DNA from: Girardinichthys multiradiatus | Lineage: Eukaryota > Chordata > Actinopteri > Cyprinodontiformes > Goodeidae | Assembly: GCF_021462225.1 (NCBI RefSeq) | Contig: NC_061811.1 | Location: 8,829,663-8,893,662, forward strand | DNA: 64,000 nucleotides | Direction of reading: 5' to 3' | Shown here: one piece after another, positions 13,601 through 24,060 of the stretch | How the letters are laid out: the number at the start of each line of letters is the position of its first letter | How positions within the stretch are numbered: the stretch's first letter is position 1 | Program-made: the position numbers and the translations under genes | Notes under the pieces: model-generated | Database searches by the model: none | What the model saw: the letters and a program-made list of their open reading frames with translations, nothing else | What the model was told of the DNA's origin: nothing

Positions 13601-16600
13601 GGTTTCGTGTCCAGATGATTCACATTTAGACTCATCTGTCCAAAAAACGTTATTCTAGAAGTCCTTCTTGTTGTCTACATTCTCTCAGGCAAACTTTAAT
13701 CAGGCCCTCATGTTTTCTCAAAGGTTTCCTCCCACATATCCAGTGAAAGTGAATCTTGTGTAGTATCCTTAAGATTGTATGAACGCTCGTGTCAACAGCA
13801 GCAAGAGTCTGCCGTAGGTCCCTTGATTACAATTTGGAGTTTTTGGAGACTTTTTTCAGCATCTTGAGGTCTACTCCCAGGGTGAAATTCCTTCCTAGGG
13901 CAGCCAGACCCGAGCATGTTGGCGGTTATTTTGAATGTCCTCCACTTCTAGATTATTATTACTTGATATTAAATGATGCAATTTAAATTCAGAGGTATTT
14001 GCAGTTCATTTATTATAAAAGCTGTGAAAACCAAGACTGTTCTAGGAAAAAATACTTTCCCAACCTTTCAGCCGCTATTCCACAGCTCACGGGTTGGAAA
14101 CCACAGCTGTTGAACCACGTCTTTACTACAACTCTTGTGTTTTTGCTGCCACACAGTGTCTCTCTGTCAACAGTGAGGTGCATCCTGCTCATCCCAGCGT
14201 GCACCCACCTTCCGTCTCAAACCTTGTTGCATTCCACAGTTTGGGGGGGAGTTTCCAACCTGTATCTGGCTCATTGTGTACCGTGATGGAATGACGGTGG
14301 ATGTAAACAAGGATGTTTTGAAGCAGATGCGCTGTCAGAGGCTCATTTGAGTCTCTGTCTGTGCTGAGGTCTCATCTGTTGATGTCGGCTCAGCTACGGC
14401 CCCTTTATTCATCCGTCTCCAGGAACCTTACACCGGCGAACACTCCGAGGATCACAAAACATCACTGGAGAGCATTTCACCACGGCGCCTTTGTCAAAAA
14501 GGTCTTTCCAGGCTGCAGCAGTGATAGACTGAGATGTAGCAGGAGTGTTAGGGCAGAATGAAGCAATTCAGACAGAGACAGGAGGAGAGGAGACAGGGAG
14601 TAAAGGAAAAAGACAGAGACGAGACAGAGAGGGCAGAAAGGGGGGAGAGAAAAGGCGAGACAGGCGAAGGCGGGGGAGGAACTGGGAAAAGCTCTCACTG
14701 ACAGCAATGGGGCCTCTTAACAATCCAGGAATATTGTCTGAAATCAATCTGTCATCATGGAGCTGTTGAGCCTGTCATTATAGTGTGCTACTCGCCCTTT
14801 CACAGTGACAATTTGTTCAGTGCTCACCAGTCCACCTCATTCCTGCGCCGCACAGAGGTCACAGCCCTCGATCCATTTGTCTGCCAGGCTGTCTGTTAAA
14901 CTACTGTCCACACTGAGCTGTACAGTCTTTTAATCTAGATGACCAGCAGAGGAGGAGCCAGCTGATGGACAGAACAGAGGCGCTGCTGGAACCCAGCTAT
15001 CCAATAGCTGGAAAAAAACAGTTTGCAGCCAAGCAAATAACTCTACCAGTCTGCATGACAGCGCACTCAGCCGAAAAGAAGTCACATACAGCCCAACGAA
15101 CTGGATACATCCTCTGAGATCCACCAAATCTTCTGGCAGTACAACATGCATGACTGAAAATAAACGAAAAAATTGGAGCAAATTGAACAAATACTCATTT
15201 ATAAAAAACTGTATAAATAGAGCAGCACACTGATCTGCACTGCGCTGGGTCTACATGCAGACTGGGTGCGTGTAATTCCAAACTGTCCAAAGTCTGGCTC
15301 CTGTGGATGAGGAAATCCTATCAGTTTCAGAGCATCATGCAAAGTTTCAGTCTGCTATTTCAGTAGCTCCGCTGTAAAATATGACACATTATACGACTAA
15401 ATTATTTTTCCTTCCATACCTCTCTTCATTTGAAATGGGAAACATATTTTTCCACTCAGTTATTGTATAAAATGAGAAATGAACAGAAAGGGGTAGGAGA
15501 TTTCTCACAAACATTGACCTCAAAAGCCTTGCATATAAAACTTCATGAGAGCCGCAGTAAAAGCAGTTTATTTCTTCACTTTTGATGATTTGCCACTCAT
15601 CAAATGTTTCACACAAACAGTACTAAATGTTGCTTCAATGTATGAAAGTCCAAAAAGCAGAGAGAACATGTAAAAAATGTTAATATATGGATGTCTAATA
15701 TTGTATTTACCTCAGGAAGATAATTTAGTTGGGCTTAAACAACAAAGACTAAATTAACATTGTTTCACTCATTAAATAAAAGGAAAACACTAGGATAAGA
15801 ACAAGCTGTTTCCATCTTTGGCTGAAATAACCTCATTGAGATCCTTCCTGAAGCCATCTACCATCTCCAACATCAATCTAAGAAAGGTTTGCCGCATCCT
15901 CACTTTTAGCTGTGAGAAGTTTCTTCCATGTACAGCCCGTTTCAAGTCATCCACAGCACCTCTGATCTGTTCCAGGACTTTGCATTTCTTAATTCTCAGC
16001 CAGTTTTAGTGGATTCACTGGTATATTTTGGTCATTGTTTTGTTGCAGGGCCCAGTTCATTTTACCAGGTGGTCTTTTATTTTCCTCGAGTACCCTTTAC
16101 AACCGGTAGAGTTCAGTATTTAATTCTATGATGGTGAGCTGGCCTCATTCTCCAGCATTACAGTATCCCCAAACCATGACACGTCCACCTCCATGCTTTA
16201 CAGTTCTTTTCCTGGAATGCTGTTTTTGGTTTACAAAACATTAATCTATCCAAAGAACATTATTCCTGGTGTATCTGAGCTGAGTGAGGTCATAGCTGCA
16301 AACTCCACTGTGACAGCATGAACAACCCAAAGCAAACCTGTTTTCTGACAAGCAGGCAACCACACCAGAAACTTACTGCCCAGATCAACGGGAACAATGG
16401 TGAACTTTCCAAAGTCACCAAAGAGAATCCTTAACGAGAAACAAAATGGAAGTGAAAGAGCCACGGGGCCGTGTGGAGTCTCAGAGGATCCAGTTGGAGG
16501 TAAACTGAAAGGGGAGGGTTACAGGGAGAGGGTCAGGGATGAGGTGGTGGGGGTCATGCTGAAGGCTGCAGAGGCCTCATTCAGAGCTCGTTATCCCCTG

Positions 16601-16691
16601 GCTCGACTTTCTTCAAGTCCAGCCAGCCATCGCTATTGCCACCACCATAACTTTCAATCAACCTTTTAACTGCCAAACAGAAAGGCCAGTT

Positions 16692-16726
<35 letters not shown>

Positions 16727-17021
16727 CTGTCTTGGCATCACAGTGAGAACCATTTTCCCGATTTCACCATCAAATTGAGGACCGTTTGTACCAAAGTGAG
16801 GACATTTTGCTGGTCCTCACGACCTATTTTGCTAACGGTTAGGTTTAGGACTAAGGTGTGAATTGACTTTAGGTTAAGGTTAGGGTTAGGTATGCACTGG
16901 TAATGGTTAGGTTTAGGGTTATTGTCAGGGTTAGGGCATAGAAAGGGTTGAAAATGACTGAAAATCAATGGAAGTCAATGGGAGTCAACACATGGTCCTC
17001 ACTACATATAGCAAAACAAGA

Positions 17022-17057
<36 letters not shown>

Positions 17058-20000
17058 GTTTTATCAAGGCTGAGGAGAAGGCAACAGAAAAAGAAAAGAG
17101 ACAAAACTTTCATAATCCTGTGAAAAAGCGAGGTGCCACTGTCTGCTAGCGCTCGGTGGCGTCTCTGAATACCAAACAGACAGAAAACAATGAGGGTTTT
17201 GATGGAGCACAGACAAACAGAGACAGAAACCTCACCCTCAACCGATAACCAACAAGTCCATCCAGGCCGCCTGATTGGAGTTCTGATAAGTTTGCATCTA
17301 CAGTGTGACTTCAGCAGGCTGTGGCAGGTTTAGCTTATACAGCAAAACAGGGCAGGAGGAGCTGCTGCAGCTTAAATTAGGCTTTATTCACCAAGATAAC
17401 AATACCAAGAGCTGAACCTGTCTGAACCTGTTCAGTCCGAGCAACAGCCAGGGTCATTATCACATGAAGAAGGCACAGACATTCAACTTTTATGTTTTTA
17501 TAATAATAATATTATAAAGTCAAAACCAACAGGAGAAGTCGACACTGGTGGAGCGATTTATAAGCTATGTTTAACCAAAATAATATACATAATCTGTATT
17601 GTAATCTATCAAGAATCTAACAAATTTGTGACGTTCCCATGAAGCAATTATTATCAGGCATTTAAGCAAACAACACGATTCTGTATGTTCCTCAAATTAA
17701 TATTAATTTTCCATTTATCAAATTAATTACATGTAATGAAGTATTATATTTCTTATTAATCACAATAAGGTCTCATTCCTGGCAATTAAATTAAGAAAAA
17801 CACAGCATGAAGACAGTAACATTAAAATACTACTGCTACAGGGTACAAATGGAGGTTTCTGAAAAAGAAAAAAGAACATTCTCAATGTTATCTAAGACGG
17901 TTAAGGATTTAACTTTTATCAAAAGTTTGCTGTTCTCTCAGGAGTTTATAAAACATGCCTTAATGGTCTAGAATGCTGACTTCTAATACCACACAATTAG
18001 AAGAGAAAAAGAGGAAGGAATTTAAGGTTTCCAAACCGTTTTCGATCCATCATCTTCTCACACCAGAACAGCCACTATAAATCAGAACAGAAAGCGCCTA
18101 CGTTGTGGTCTGGAATCCTGCACTTGGCTCACTCTGAGAACCAACCTGGACTTCAAACCTGTTTCTTAGCTCAGCTGAAAGGTAAATCTTGGCATATAAG
18201 TTGTGGTTACAGCCTAAAGTCCTCAGACTGGAAGGCAGTTGGTTCTGGCTCAGTTCCCTGAACCTCCTGAGAGTTGGATACAAAGAGAAAAACACTACTG
18301 GAGAACTTCACTTATTGACTTTGAGCATGGATGAGGTCTGCTCAACCTTTCAGGAGCTTTTCACATCAGCATAGGATATTAGGCTGCTGTGGTAAACCTT
18401 ATAGTCCAGCAAGGATATTTTCAAGGGTCTTGAATAAGGTCAGACCTGGTGTGGTAACTACACGGGGCTGAAGTGACAAGTTAAATAAAATAAATCTGCA
18501 AGAACAGATTTTGCAGCTGTAGAGATCATTTGGTGTAACACTACTCTGTTAGTAAAAACAGTTTGTCGTTCAAATATAAAGGTAAAACATTGATGGTATT
18601 ATAAGGAGGGACATTTTATTTCTGTCACCCTCAAGGGACAATTCACTTCTCTTTCTGTCATTCTCCAACCATGCATTTTACTACAACATCACTGATAAAT
18701 ACCAATCAGTGGAGATAAAGCTTCCTCCTGTGCATCGAGCCCATAATAACAAAGGTGTCTGGGTTTCTGCAGCACATGCCCTTAGCATACGCAAACTCGT
18801 GATCTGAATCATAAGTCAGATAGCTTAAATTTACAGGAATAGCTGAAACGTTTGTCCTGCAAATGAATGGATAGGAACAGCAGTTGGAATCGGGTCATTC
18901 CACAGTAACTGAGTGAACAGCTGTGGAGGAGGTCGGAATGAGTGGGTGGGAAGGGTCTCCACGACTCGGCTCCCTGACAGAAAGGAAAAACCGAGTGGGA
19001 CAAAATGGGAGCAATGAGACAAAAACACATCCCACTATGGGTCTGACATATTATTGTAAGGGCACTTGTAAGGTCCAACAAGGAAGCCCCCTCCCTGGAG
19101 TGGGGCCTCGTATCATCAGACGCTCTTTAACACCAAGCAGCTGTCAATTAACCACAATCTGGAATTCATGCATCTGCTAAATGGAGCAAGTCAGGCTTGA
19201 GAAAGGCTCAAAGTCAATTATCATCTGAATGGTAATGGCTCTGAAGCCTCTGCAGCACTTTGTCTGAGCTGCTCTGTGGCGTTTGTGGAGGTTAGCGGGA
19301 GCAAAAAGGAATTTTATTTAACAGAACGCAAATCCAGTCAGCCAGGCAGGAAGAGCGTGTGTGGTCTGAAAACACGCCCAGAGCCCACTGCCCAAACAAG
19401 CTAATGACCTACACACAAACACACCCACACACACATACATGCTTGGGATTATGTCTAAATATGTAGATCTGAGCGTTATCACACAGCTGAGAGTAATAAC
19501 TGCAGGAAGCAGCAACATGTTGAGATTCCACATGAATGTTAATTGAAGAGCTCGTTAAACTTTCTGAATGAGGCGAGAGAGCAGCTCTCAGGGACTTTAT
19601 GACCTAGCTAAAGCAAACACACAGACTGACCTCCATTACGACTACTGATCACAGCTACAGCCCTTTCCTTTCTGTCCCCTCGGGGGGGTGATGTCTGACA
19701 CATTCCTCGCTCCAAATGTTTACGCCGCACTGACAGGGTCAGCACTGTGTGCTGATAGAGGGTTACATGGACTGTTGCAGTTGTGTGAACGTTATTTCCT
19801 TGGCAGAAACAGAAGGATCGGAGCGTGAGGGATGTTGTTTCCACCTGGTCAGGAGGAGAGGGAGCTGGAGCGGGAGCCTGCTGAGGTTTCCTTAATTGGG
19901 TATCTCATTCTTTCGACTTTTCTCAAGTTAATTTCAGCATGCTTAATAAAACATGCATATGCATGTAGATGCATGAAAACAGAGCTTGTTCTCTCACGAT

Positions 20001-23000
20001 AGTTGTTCTCACGCAAACTCCCCCTCCTCTATGTCTGCTAATAGATGGTAAATACGAAGATCAAGAGTTGTTTAAAATTAATTACTGCTGCTCTGTCCAG
20101 CACACACAATAATCCAGCCATTGTTCTCTGCAAACGTGCTCAGGCTCTGTAAATATGGCGCTGAGGAGGGCTGAGAGAGGGTGGGTAGGAGTAAAGGTCA
20201 GTCAAGCCTTGTTTTAACAACAGCACATTCACCTAACCCACTTCCTCTGGCTTAACACGGGTAATAAACCAAAGGAAACACAGCAAAGAACAGGAGAAGA
20301 GATTGAGATGTGTTGTAGAAAGGAGGCAGGAGAGTTCGCTAGAAGGTATAGAGATATCAGAATCAGAGACTGATGTACTGAACAGAACCAAACAGAACTA
20401 AAGGAGAATATCTGCTCTATGCTGCAGAAAAAAAATCGCTTTTTATATTTAATGGTCAGAACAGCATCGCTCCACTGTCGTATTCCTCCGAAGCCATTTA
20501 AAAAATAAAAGGTCTTCTGGGCTTATTGTTGCAGTGAAACAGCCTCATTATGCTGAAAGGAAATGGAAAACTGCGAGCGGGCCAAATAGCGCTGAGATTT
20601 TAGAGCGCCTGGCACTATGTTTATCTCCTTGTACCTGATTGTTGGATGATGTAACTGCCTATAAAATGTAAACTTTCCGCAAACGCGTTTAAGGGCTCCA
20701 GCTCTCACAAAACCAACCAGAAACAGAAGATGCCGATTGTTTTGTGAGTGATTCATTAGTTAGCTCGTCCTGGTGAAAAACAGGCTGTCTCCACACGTCC
20801 AATCAGCTGCATTCTGGCTTGTATTTTGTTGTGATGAAGAAAAGAGACAAACAGCAAATGAAACAAAGACAATAAATAAATAAAAGGTGTTAGCAAGTCT
20901 GCTGATGTTCAGGGCTATTGTTCTACATGTAAATCCTCAGTTTTTGGTGGTTTAGGTGCTCCAAATATGTTAATTTTGATAATTATTAAGATAATAACAA
21001 TTATGAGGATAATTACACATTAATAATGAAAAATAAAACGTGCTAGCAAATCCAATATTGTTCGGAAGTCTCCATTATTTTAGCTGGTTTGGGTTTTGCT
21101 TTTCAAAGATTTCTTTGGTGGCAAAAAAGGGTACAGGGACACAACAGCATAACAATGAGATTAAATATATATCTATTATTATAATTAGGATTATAACAAT
21201 TATTTAATATTAATAATAAACACTGAAAGAATAGCTAAAAAGAATAATCAAGATAATTATTAATTTTAACAACTTATTATTTTTATTAGTATTATTATTA
21301 GGCTGTGTGGTGGCGCATTAGTTAGCAAGAAGGTCCTGGGGTCAAATTAGGGCCTGGGCTCTTTCTGCGTGTTCTCTCCATGCATGGGCGCGCCCCCTCC
21401 AGGTAGTCTGGCCTTCTCCTAAAGTTCATGTTAGGTTAATTGGTCTCTCTAAACTAGCTGTAGGAGTGTTTGCATCCATGCATAGGCTTGCGCTGGACTG
21501 CCAGCCTGTCCAAGCTGTACCCCGTCTTTCACCCAGTGACTGCTGGAGACAGGCACCAGTCCCCCCACGATCCTACACAGATAAGTAGGAATTATTGTTA
21601 TTAAATAAATACATAAATTAGTGTTAACCAACTGATTAAGTGTATTATTTAAAAAGTGCTGATTATTTTATTTGGTATGGGTTTTTTTGTTTTTGTAAAT
21701 AAATAGTGTTTTGGTGGTGTAGGTGCCCACAAGGACACGTTCCAAGCGCAGACCCTTCACCATCCCAGAGAAGCAGCACCACCGGTACTGCATGCCGACC
21801 CGATTCTTTTACTATTCTAAATATATGTTTAGGCTGCAGTGGAGCCCAGCGGTCCCTGAGACTGTCACCAGATTTCTGGTTCTGCTGGGACACATCACTG
21901 GCCACCTTCTCCAGCTGCATGGAGGGGGTGGGGGTGGGGGTGTTTGAGTGGCCAATCCCAGAGCTGCAGCAGTAAAAAGGGAGAGGGCCCCAGTGTGTGT
22001 GCCGGGACTCCCTGTGGTATGAGGGCAGGGCTCCTGTGTCAGATGTCTCCTGATGACTGACGGCAACAGGCCTGAATCCTGCCGTCTCCTAGGGTACTCA
22101 GTCCAATACGTTCAGATAGCAGCAGGAAAACGACGTTTTGGGTGTTTTTATGGTCTCACACACAGGATGTTCTTCATGATTCCACTCAGGTCGTCAAAGA
22201 CGCTCTCATACACTGTTAGATTTTTATAGCGACAGTTTTACAGCTTCCCCTGCCTCTCCTTCACTATAAAATTTGTAGTCCAGCTGCTGCTGTGGGACTG
22301 TAACACAGGACTCTCTGTATCCTCGACTCTGCTGGAAGAACTGTCATATTTTTATGGTTTATAACTTATCATGTGCTAACCACATCTATGCCTGGTGTGC
22401 ATCTGTTTCAGCCTCTGCAGCCACTTCCAGAAAACAGCAGGCTGTACTAAACCAGCACCATCCGCTGTCTCACCAGCTTTTCTGACATATGTTCATCTGT
22501 AAACATGGAAAATTGTCGGTGTAATCTGATTTAGGGTTGTTTACTTTTGATTTAGTCCTCCCGTGAAGGCCCGGCTGCCAGGCTGTGAATGAGGCATTGT
22601 CTGCAGATCCACAGATCTAATCTCTGCCTCTAAAGTGCTGCCAGCCTCCGTTCCTACCATGTCCAACACATGCAGGTACTGCACCTATGAGACACATCTT
22701 CAGCTCCCATCTATGCTGAGCAAGAGGATAAACACTAAGGCCACTGGGAAGAATGCATCTGGCTTTTAGATTTCCCCTCATCAGAAGTGCAGTTTCAGCT
22801 TTGATTCTGGGAGGGGTTAGTCGCTGGTGATGTTGGAAGAAATCACAGAAACCGCTTAATGAACTCCTGAATAGTTTATTCTCACAAAACAAACTGTTTG
22901 ACAGTGGCTCCATATACTAGTTGGACCAGGGTTTCCCGGACTGCTCAGTGTTTGAGAGTAAAGCCTGATGTGAAGCAGCCATCGCAGAGCTGGACTCTGT

Positions 23001-23409
23001 TCTTTCACCCGGGAAGCTGATGGATGGTGTTTGCTTAGTTACGCTGCAGTTAAACTCAGGACAGGGCCAGATCGGCCCCCTCTCCCTCCGTCCATGTTGA
23101 CTTTGGGCTCCACTTAGAAATTTATTTTTCTATTGATTTTCTTTTCAAGTTTGAACTTTTTCCGTCCCTGGCTGCTCAAGGAGAGAGCACAAGCGAGACT
23201 TTCTTCACACTGACAGGAAACCAGTCAGTGAAGGTGGTTAATGACAAGGTCTGAACGTGGCGTTTCCTTCTATGATTACAACATAGTTTTAAAACAAACA
23301 GAACATTTGTGAATCGGCCCTCACCTCTCACACAGTCAGTCAGTAACACAGCCTCCAAGATGAGCAGCACAATCTTCAGGATGTCCATACTGTCCAAACA
23401 CAGATTCAT
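1396..23409 (-). CDS. fgfrl1: fgfrl1, 5' part: fibroblast growth factor receptor-like 1 (two coding exons, gene continues beyond position 1)
   Basis: FGFRL1 is a single-pass membrane protein with three Ig domains that binds FGF ligands and heparan sulphate but lacks a tyrosine kinase domain. Two coding exons are visible: a hydrophobic signal peptide and the first Ig domain. Joined, they give a continuous frame (phase-1 intron, G|GA = Gly29) reading [12 protein letters not shown], close to the mature N-terminus of vertebrate FGFRL1 (GPP, then DKV/DRV). The Ig1 part has [19 protein letters not shown] and NYTL, diagnostic of this family rather than FGFR1-4. Ig cysteines are residues 53 and 101, and Asn113 is a possible N-glycosylation site. 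Ig2, Ig3, the transmembrane segment and the tail must lie left of the window. Teleosts can carry more than one fgfrl1 paralogue; which one this is cannot be decided here. Confidence 0.9.
1905..2040 (-). mobile_element. Tc1-like transposase relic
   Basis: The reverse strand contains a run decoding to the Tc1 signature [12 protein letters not shown] (from the segment near 1995-2030). It is preceded by the typical text about a 'catggatccatc' segment shared with the relic at 36440. No frame and no TIRs remain. Confidence 0.65.
2335..2680 (-). mobile_element. L2-type LINE reverse transcriptase fragment
   Basis: On the reverse strand two RT boxes are readable in broken frames: a GVPQG-like box near 2445-2465 (TYGVPQG) and the catalytic box [10 protein letters not shown] near 2345-2380. 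Their order and spacing fit the RT palm of L2-clade LINEs. The segment is frameshifted and lacks the rest of the ORF. Confidence 0.7.
2702..3056 (-). repeat. tRNA-derived SINE, full-length-looking
   Basis: Read on the minus strand the head (3056 to about 2985) is tRNA-like, with an A box TGGTGCAGTTGGTAGCGC at 3028-3045 and a B box GGTTCAACTCC at 2990-3000. The body contains the 'acatgcaaactccatgcagaaag' type segment and ends near 2702. A degenerate second copy lies at 21301-21590 on the plus strand. Open frames over it are not genes. Confidence 0.8.
3060..5210. other. fgfrl1 intron 1, no gene seen
   Basis: Unique-looking intronic sequence. Only a short GGTT-rich run near 4800-4830 stands out. 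No coding segment with family resemblance was found on either strand. Confidence 0.5.
5220..5450 (+). mobile_element. Tc1-like transposase relic
   Basis: The plus strand at 5327-5360 retains 'gccaagcatagtggtggtagcgtcatgctgtgg' in two pieces, decoding to [11 protein letters not shown], the conserved Tc1 core, in a broken frame. Confidence 0.55.
5650..5930 (-). mobile_element. L2 LINE 3'-region fragment
   Basis: Positions about 5650-5760 match, on the opposite strand, the non-coding 3' region of the L2 element at 44450-44560: shared blocks include gagcatgcatgt, caacagtggaaagga and gaagaaacctccagcagaac. It is a truncated copy of that LINE tail or of a SINE that borrowed it. The apparent 102-codon ORF here is not a gene. 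Confidence 0.6.
5960..9170. other. fgfrl1 intron 1, no gene seen
   Basis: Intronic sequence with a CTC microsatellite near 6450. The short open frames show no family resemblance. Confidence 0.5.
6446..6474. repeat. (CTC)n microsatellite
   Basis: About nine uninterrupted CTC trinucleotides. It creates a proline run on one strand and a glutamate run on the other in spurious ORFs. Confidence 0.95.
9180..10255 (+). mobile_element. Decayed Tc1-like transposon
   Basis: Nearly full-length relic. The core '[16 protein letters not shown]' is readable at 9604-9650, followed by the 'caatgacccaaagcac' (NDPKH) segment near 9782. The end near 10200-10255 has the family's terminal motif (ggcaaatactttttacagca). 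Multiple stops and frameshifts. The same 3' end type recurs at 37240-37440 and 57890-58095. Confidence 0.75.
10260..11170. other. fgfrl1 intron 1, no gene seen
   Basis: No coding or clearly repetitive feature recognised. Confidence 0.45.
11180..12300 (+). mobile_element. Decayed Tc1-like transposon with internal hairpin
   Basis: The N-terminal transposase start ([18 protein letters not shown]) is readable from about 11360, and the core [10 protein letters not shown] from 11898. Ends show 'cttctttgcaaaagtatttg' type terminal sequence. The coding region has many stops. An 18-bp perfect inverted repeat interrupts it at 11626-11669. Confidence 0.8.
11626..11669. repeat. Perfect 18-bp inverted repeat (hairpin)
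   Basis: Arms 11626-11643 and 11652-11669 are exact reverse complements (left arm tgcataaccaagaattgt) around an 8-nt loop. It lies inside the Tc1 relic and is not part of the terminal repeats. Confidence 0.95.
12310..13290. other. fgfrl1 intron 1, no gene seen
   Basis: No coding feature. Purine-rich stretch around 12900-13080. Confidence 0.45.
13300..13780 (-). mobile_element. Tc1-like transposon relic
   Basis: The reverse strand near 13495-13545 decodes in pieces to a VKH..[11 protein letters not shown] core. The same layout, including 'gaggttcttttcctggaa' and 'catctgtccaaaaaac', recurs at 15800-16270, so both are copies of one family. Confidence 0.6.
13790..15790. other. fgfrl1 intron 1, no gene seen
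   Basis: Includes a purine-rich low-complexity tract at about 14570-14690 (gga/aga). No coding segment recognised. Confidence 0.45.
15800..16270 (-). mobile_element. Tc1-like transposon relic
   Basis: Shares 'acagttcttttcctggaatgctg' type sequence and order with the relic at 13300-13780. Frames are destroyed. Confidence 0.6.
16693..16724. repeat. (GT)n microsatellite, left of repeat pair
   Basis: About 16 uninterrupted GT units. Confidence 0.95.
16725..17022. repeat. Interspersed repeat enclosed by two GT arrays, with TTAGGG-like runs
   Basis: A segment of about 300 bp with a short internal inverted repeat (tgaggac ... gtcctca, near 16796-16820) and several ggttagggttagg runs between 16840 and 16940. 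It sits exactly between the GT arrays at 16693-16724 and 17023-17054. From general knowledge this type of segment recurs in fish genomes; it was not checked. Confidence 0.6.
17023..17054. repeat. (GT)n microsatellite, right of repeat pair
   Basis: GT array with one early interruption (gcgt). Confidence 0.95.
17055..21300. other. fgfrl1 intron 1, mostly non-repetitive
   Basis: The longest stretch of the intron without recognisable transposon relics. No coding segment recognised. Holds the POU palindrome at 19951-19966 and AT-rich DNA from about 20940. Confidence 0.5.
19951..19966. promoter_or_regulatory. Perfect POU-dimer (MORE) palindrome, candidate regulatory site
   Basis: acatgcatatgcatgt is its own reverse complement and contains ATGCATATGCAT at 19953-19964, the published MORE site bound by POU-factor homodimers (Oct1, Oct4, Oct6, Brn2). 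A further atgcatg follows at 19970-19976. Function is inference from the motif alone. Confidence 0.4.
21301..21590 (+). repeat. Degenerate tRNA-derived SINE
   Basis: Same family as 2702-3056 but on the plus strand. The head ggctgtgtggtggcgcattag is followed by aagaaggtcctgg, so the anticodon region of the tRNA-like head is deleted; the B box is eroded (ggtcaaatt). The body is about 75% recognisable by eye. Confidence 0.7.
21591..23324. other. fgfrl1 intron 1, promoter-proximal end
   Basis: No repeat or coding segment recognised. Ends at the donor of coding exon 1. Confidence 0.5.
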
Positions 23410-23414
23410 AGTCC
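23325..23414 (-). CDS. fgfrl1: fgfrl1 coding exon 1 (signal peptide)
   Basis: On the minus strand the exon follows the acceptor gatttAG and starts GGACT-ATG; it ends AGAG|GTGAGG. The CDS starts at 23409 and contributes 28 codons plus one base. The peptide has a long hydrophobic core ([17 protein letters not shown]), as expected of a signal peptide. A second Met at residue 8 just before the core is an alternative start. The acceptor immediately before the ATG implies a further, non-coding exon upstream. Confidence 0.85.
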
Positions 23415-23791
23415 CTAAATCAGGAAAACACAGAGAGAGCTCTGATTTAAAATAAGATCAGGGATATTTTAACAAGTTTTGAGAATAATAGGATTAGAAA
23501 AGCACTATTAGCTTTAATAAAATGATTATCTGTTGTTTATTACGAATGATGGTGACTACCAGCATGCATAAACATGTCCATGTCAATAATGCGCACTAAC
23601 TTGATTACTTCTGCCTTTGACCCCTTGATCACAAAAACAGTCCAAATTAACCATAACTTCAGCAGTTTTCATTATAACGCTCAAATTCAAAGCAAGTCAT
23701 AAACATTAAAGCAATGCATGAACATTTTAAGTGTCTCCTGTAACTTCATGGAGTTTTCATGTATTTCAATTTTTATCAAACTATAAGATAC

Positions 23792-24060
23792 CTTGTTAGT
23801 GAGTGTAAGAGGTCAGCCTCCTGACAGAAACTCTTTCAGCTGAACTTCGTGTCGAGTCCATTAAAACGGACAGCGGTCAAATGTATTCTAACAGCGCAGG
23901 ATGACTGTCTCCGGCGGTTTAACAACAGGACTGTCAGGTTGTAGGAAAACAGCGAGAAAACACTTCAAACACAGCCTGAACCAGCGCGATAGTCCGTTCC
24001 GCTGCACAGTCCTCACTTCTCCTGGACAGACTGACTTTTCTGGAGCTCAGAGAGCCAACA
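23792..24060 (-). other. fgfrl1: Probable fgfrl1 5' non-coding exon and promoter-proximal region
   Basis: The coding exon begins with a splice acceptor only 5 nt before the ATG, so a 5'UTR exon is required. The best candidate donor upstream is AACAAG|GTATCT, with the exon ending at 23792. The DNA between there and about 24060 is richer in CpG than the flanks. The transcription start is not determined; the right boundary is a guess where the sequence changes character. Confidence 0.45.

Noticed and set aside
14477..14769. Charged ORFs on both strands
   Set aside because: Arise from a purine-rich low-complexity tract.
16840..16945. TTAGGG-like runs suggesting an interstitial telomere
   Set aside because: Runs are few, irregular and embedded in a repeat unit between GT arrays; no head-to-tail hexamer array.
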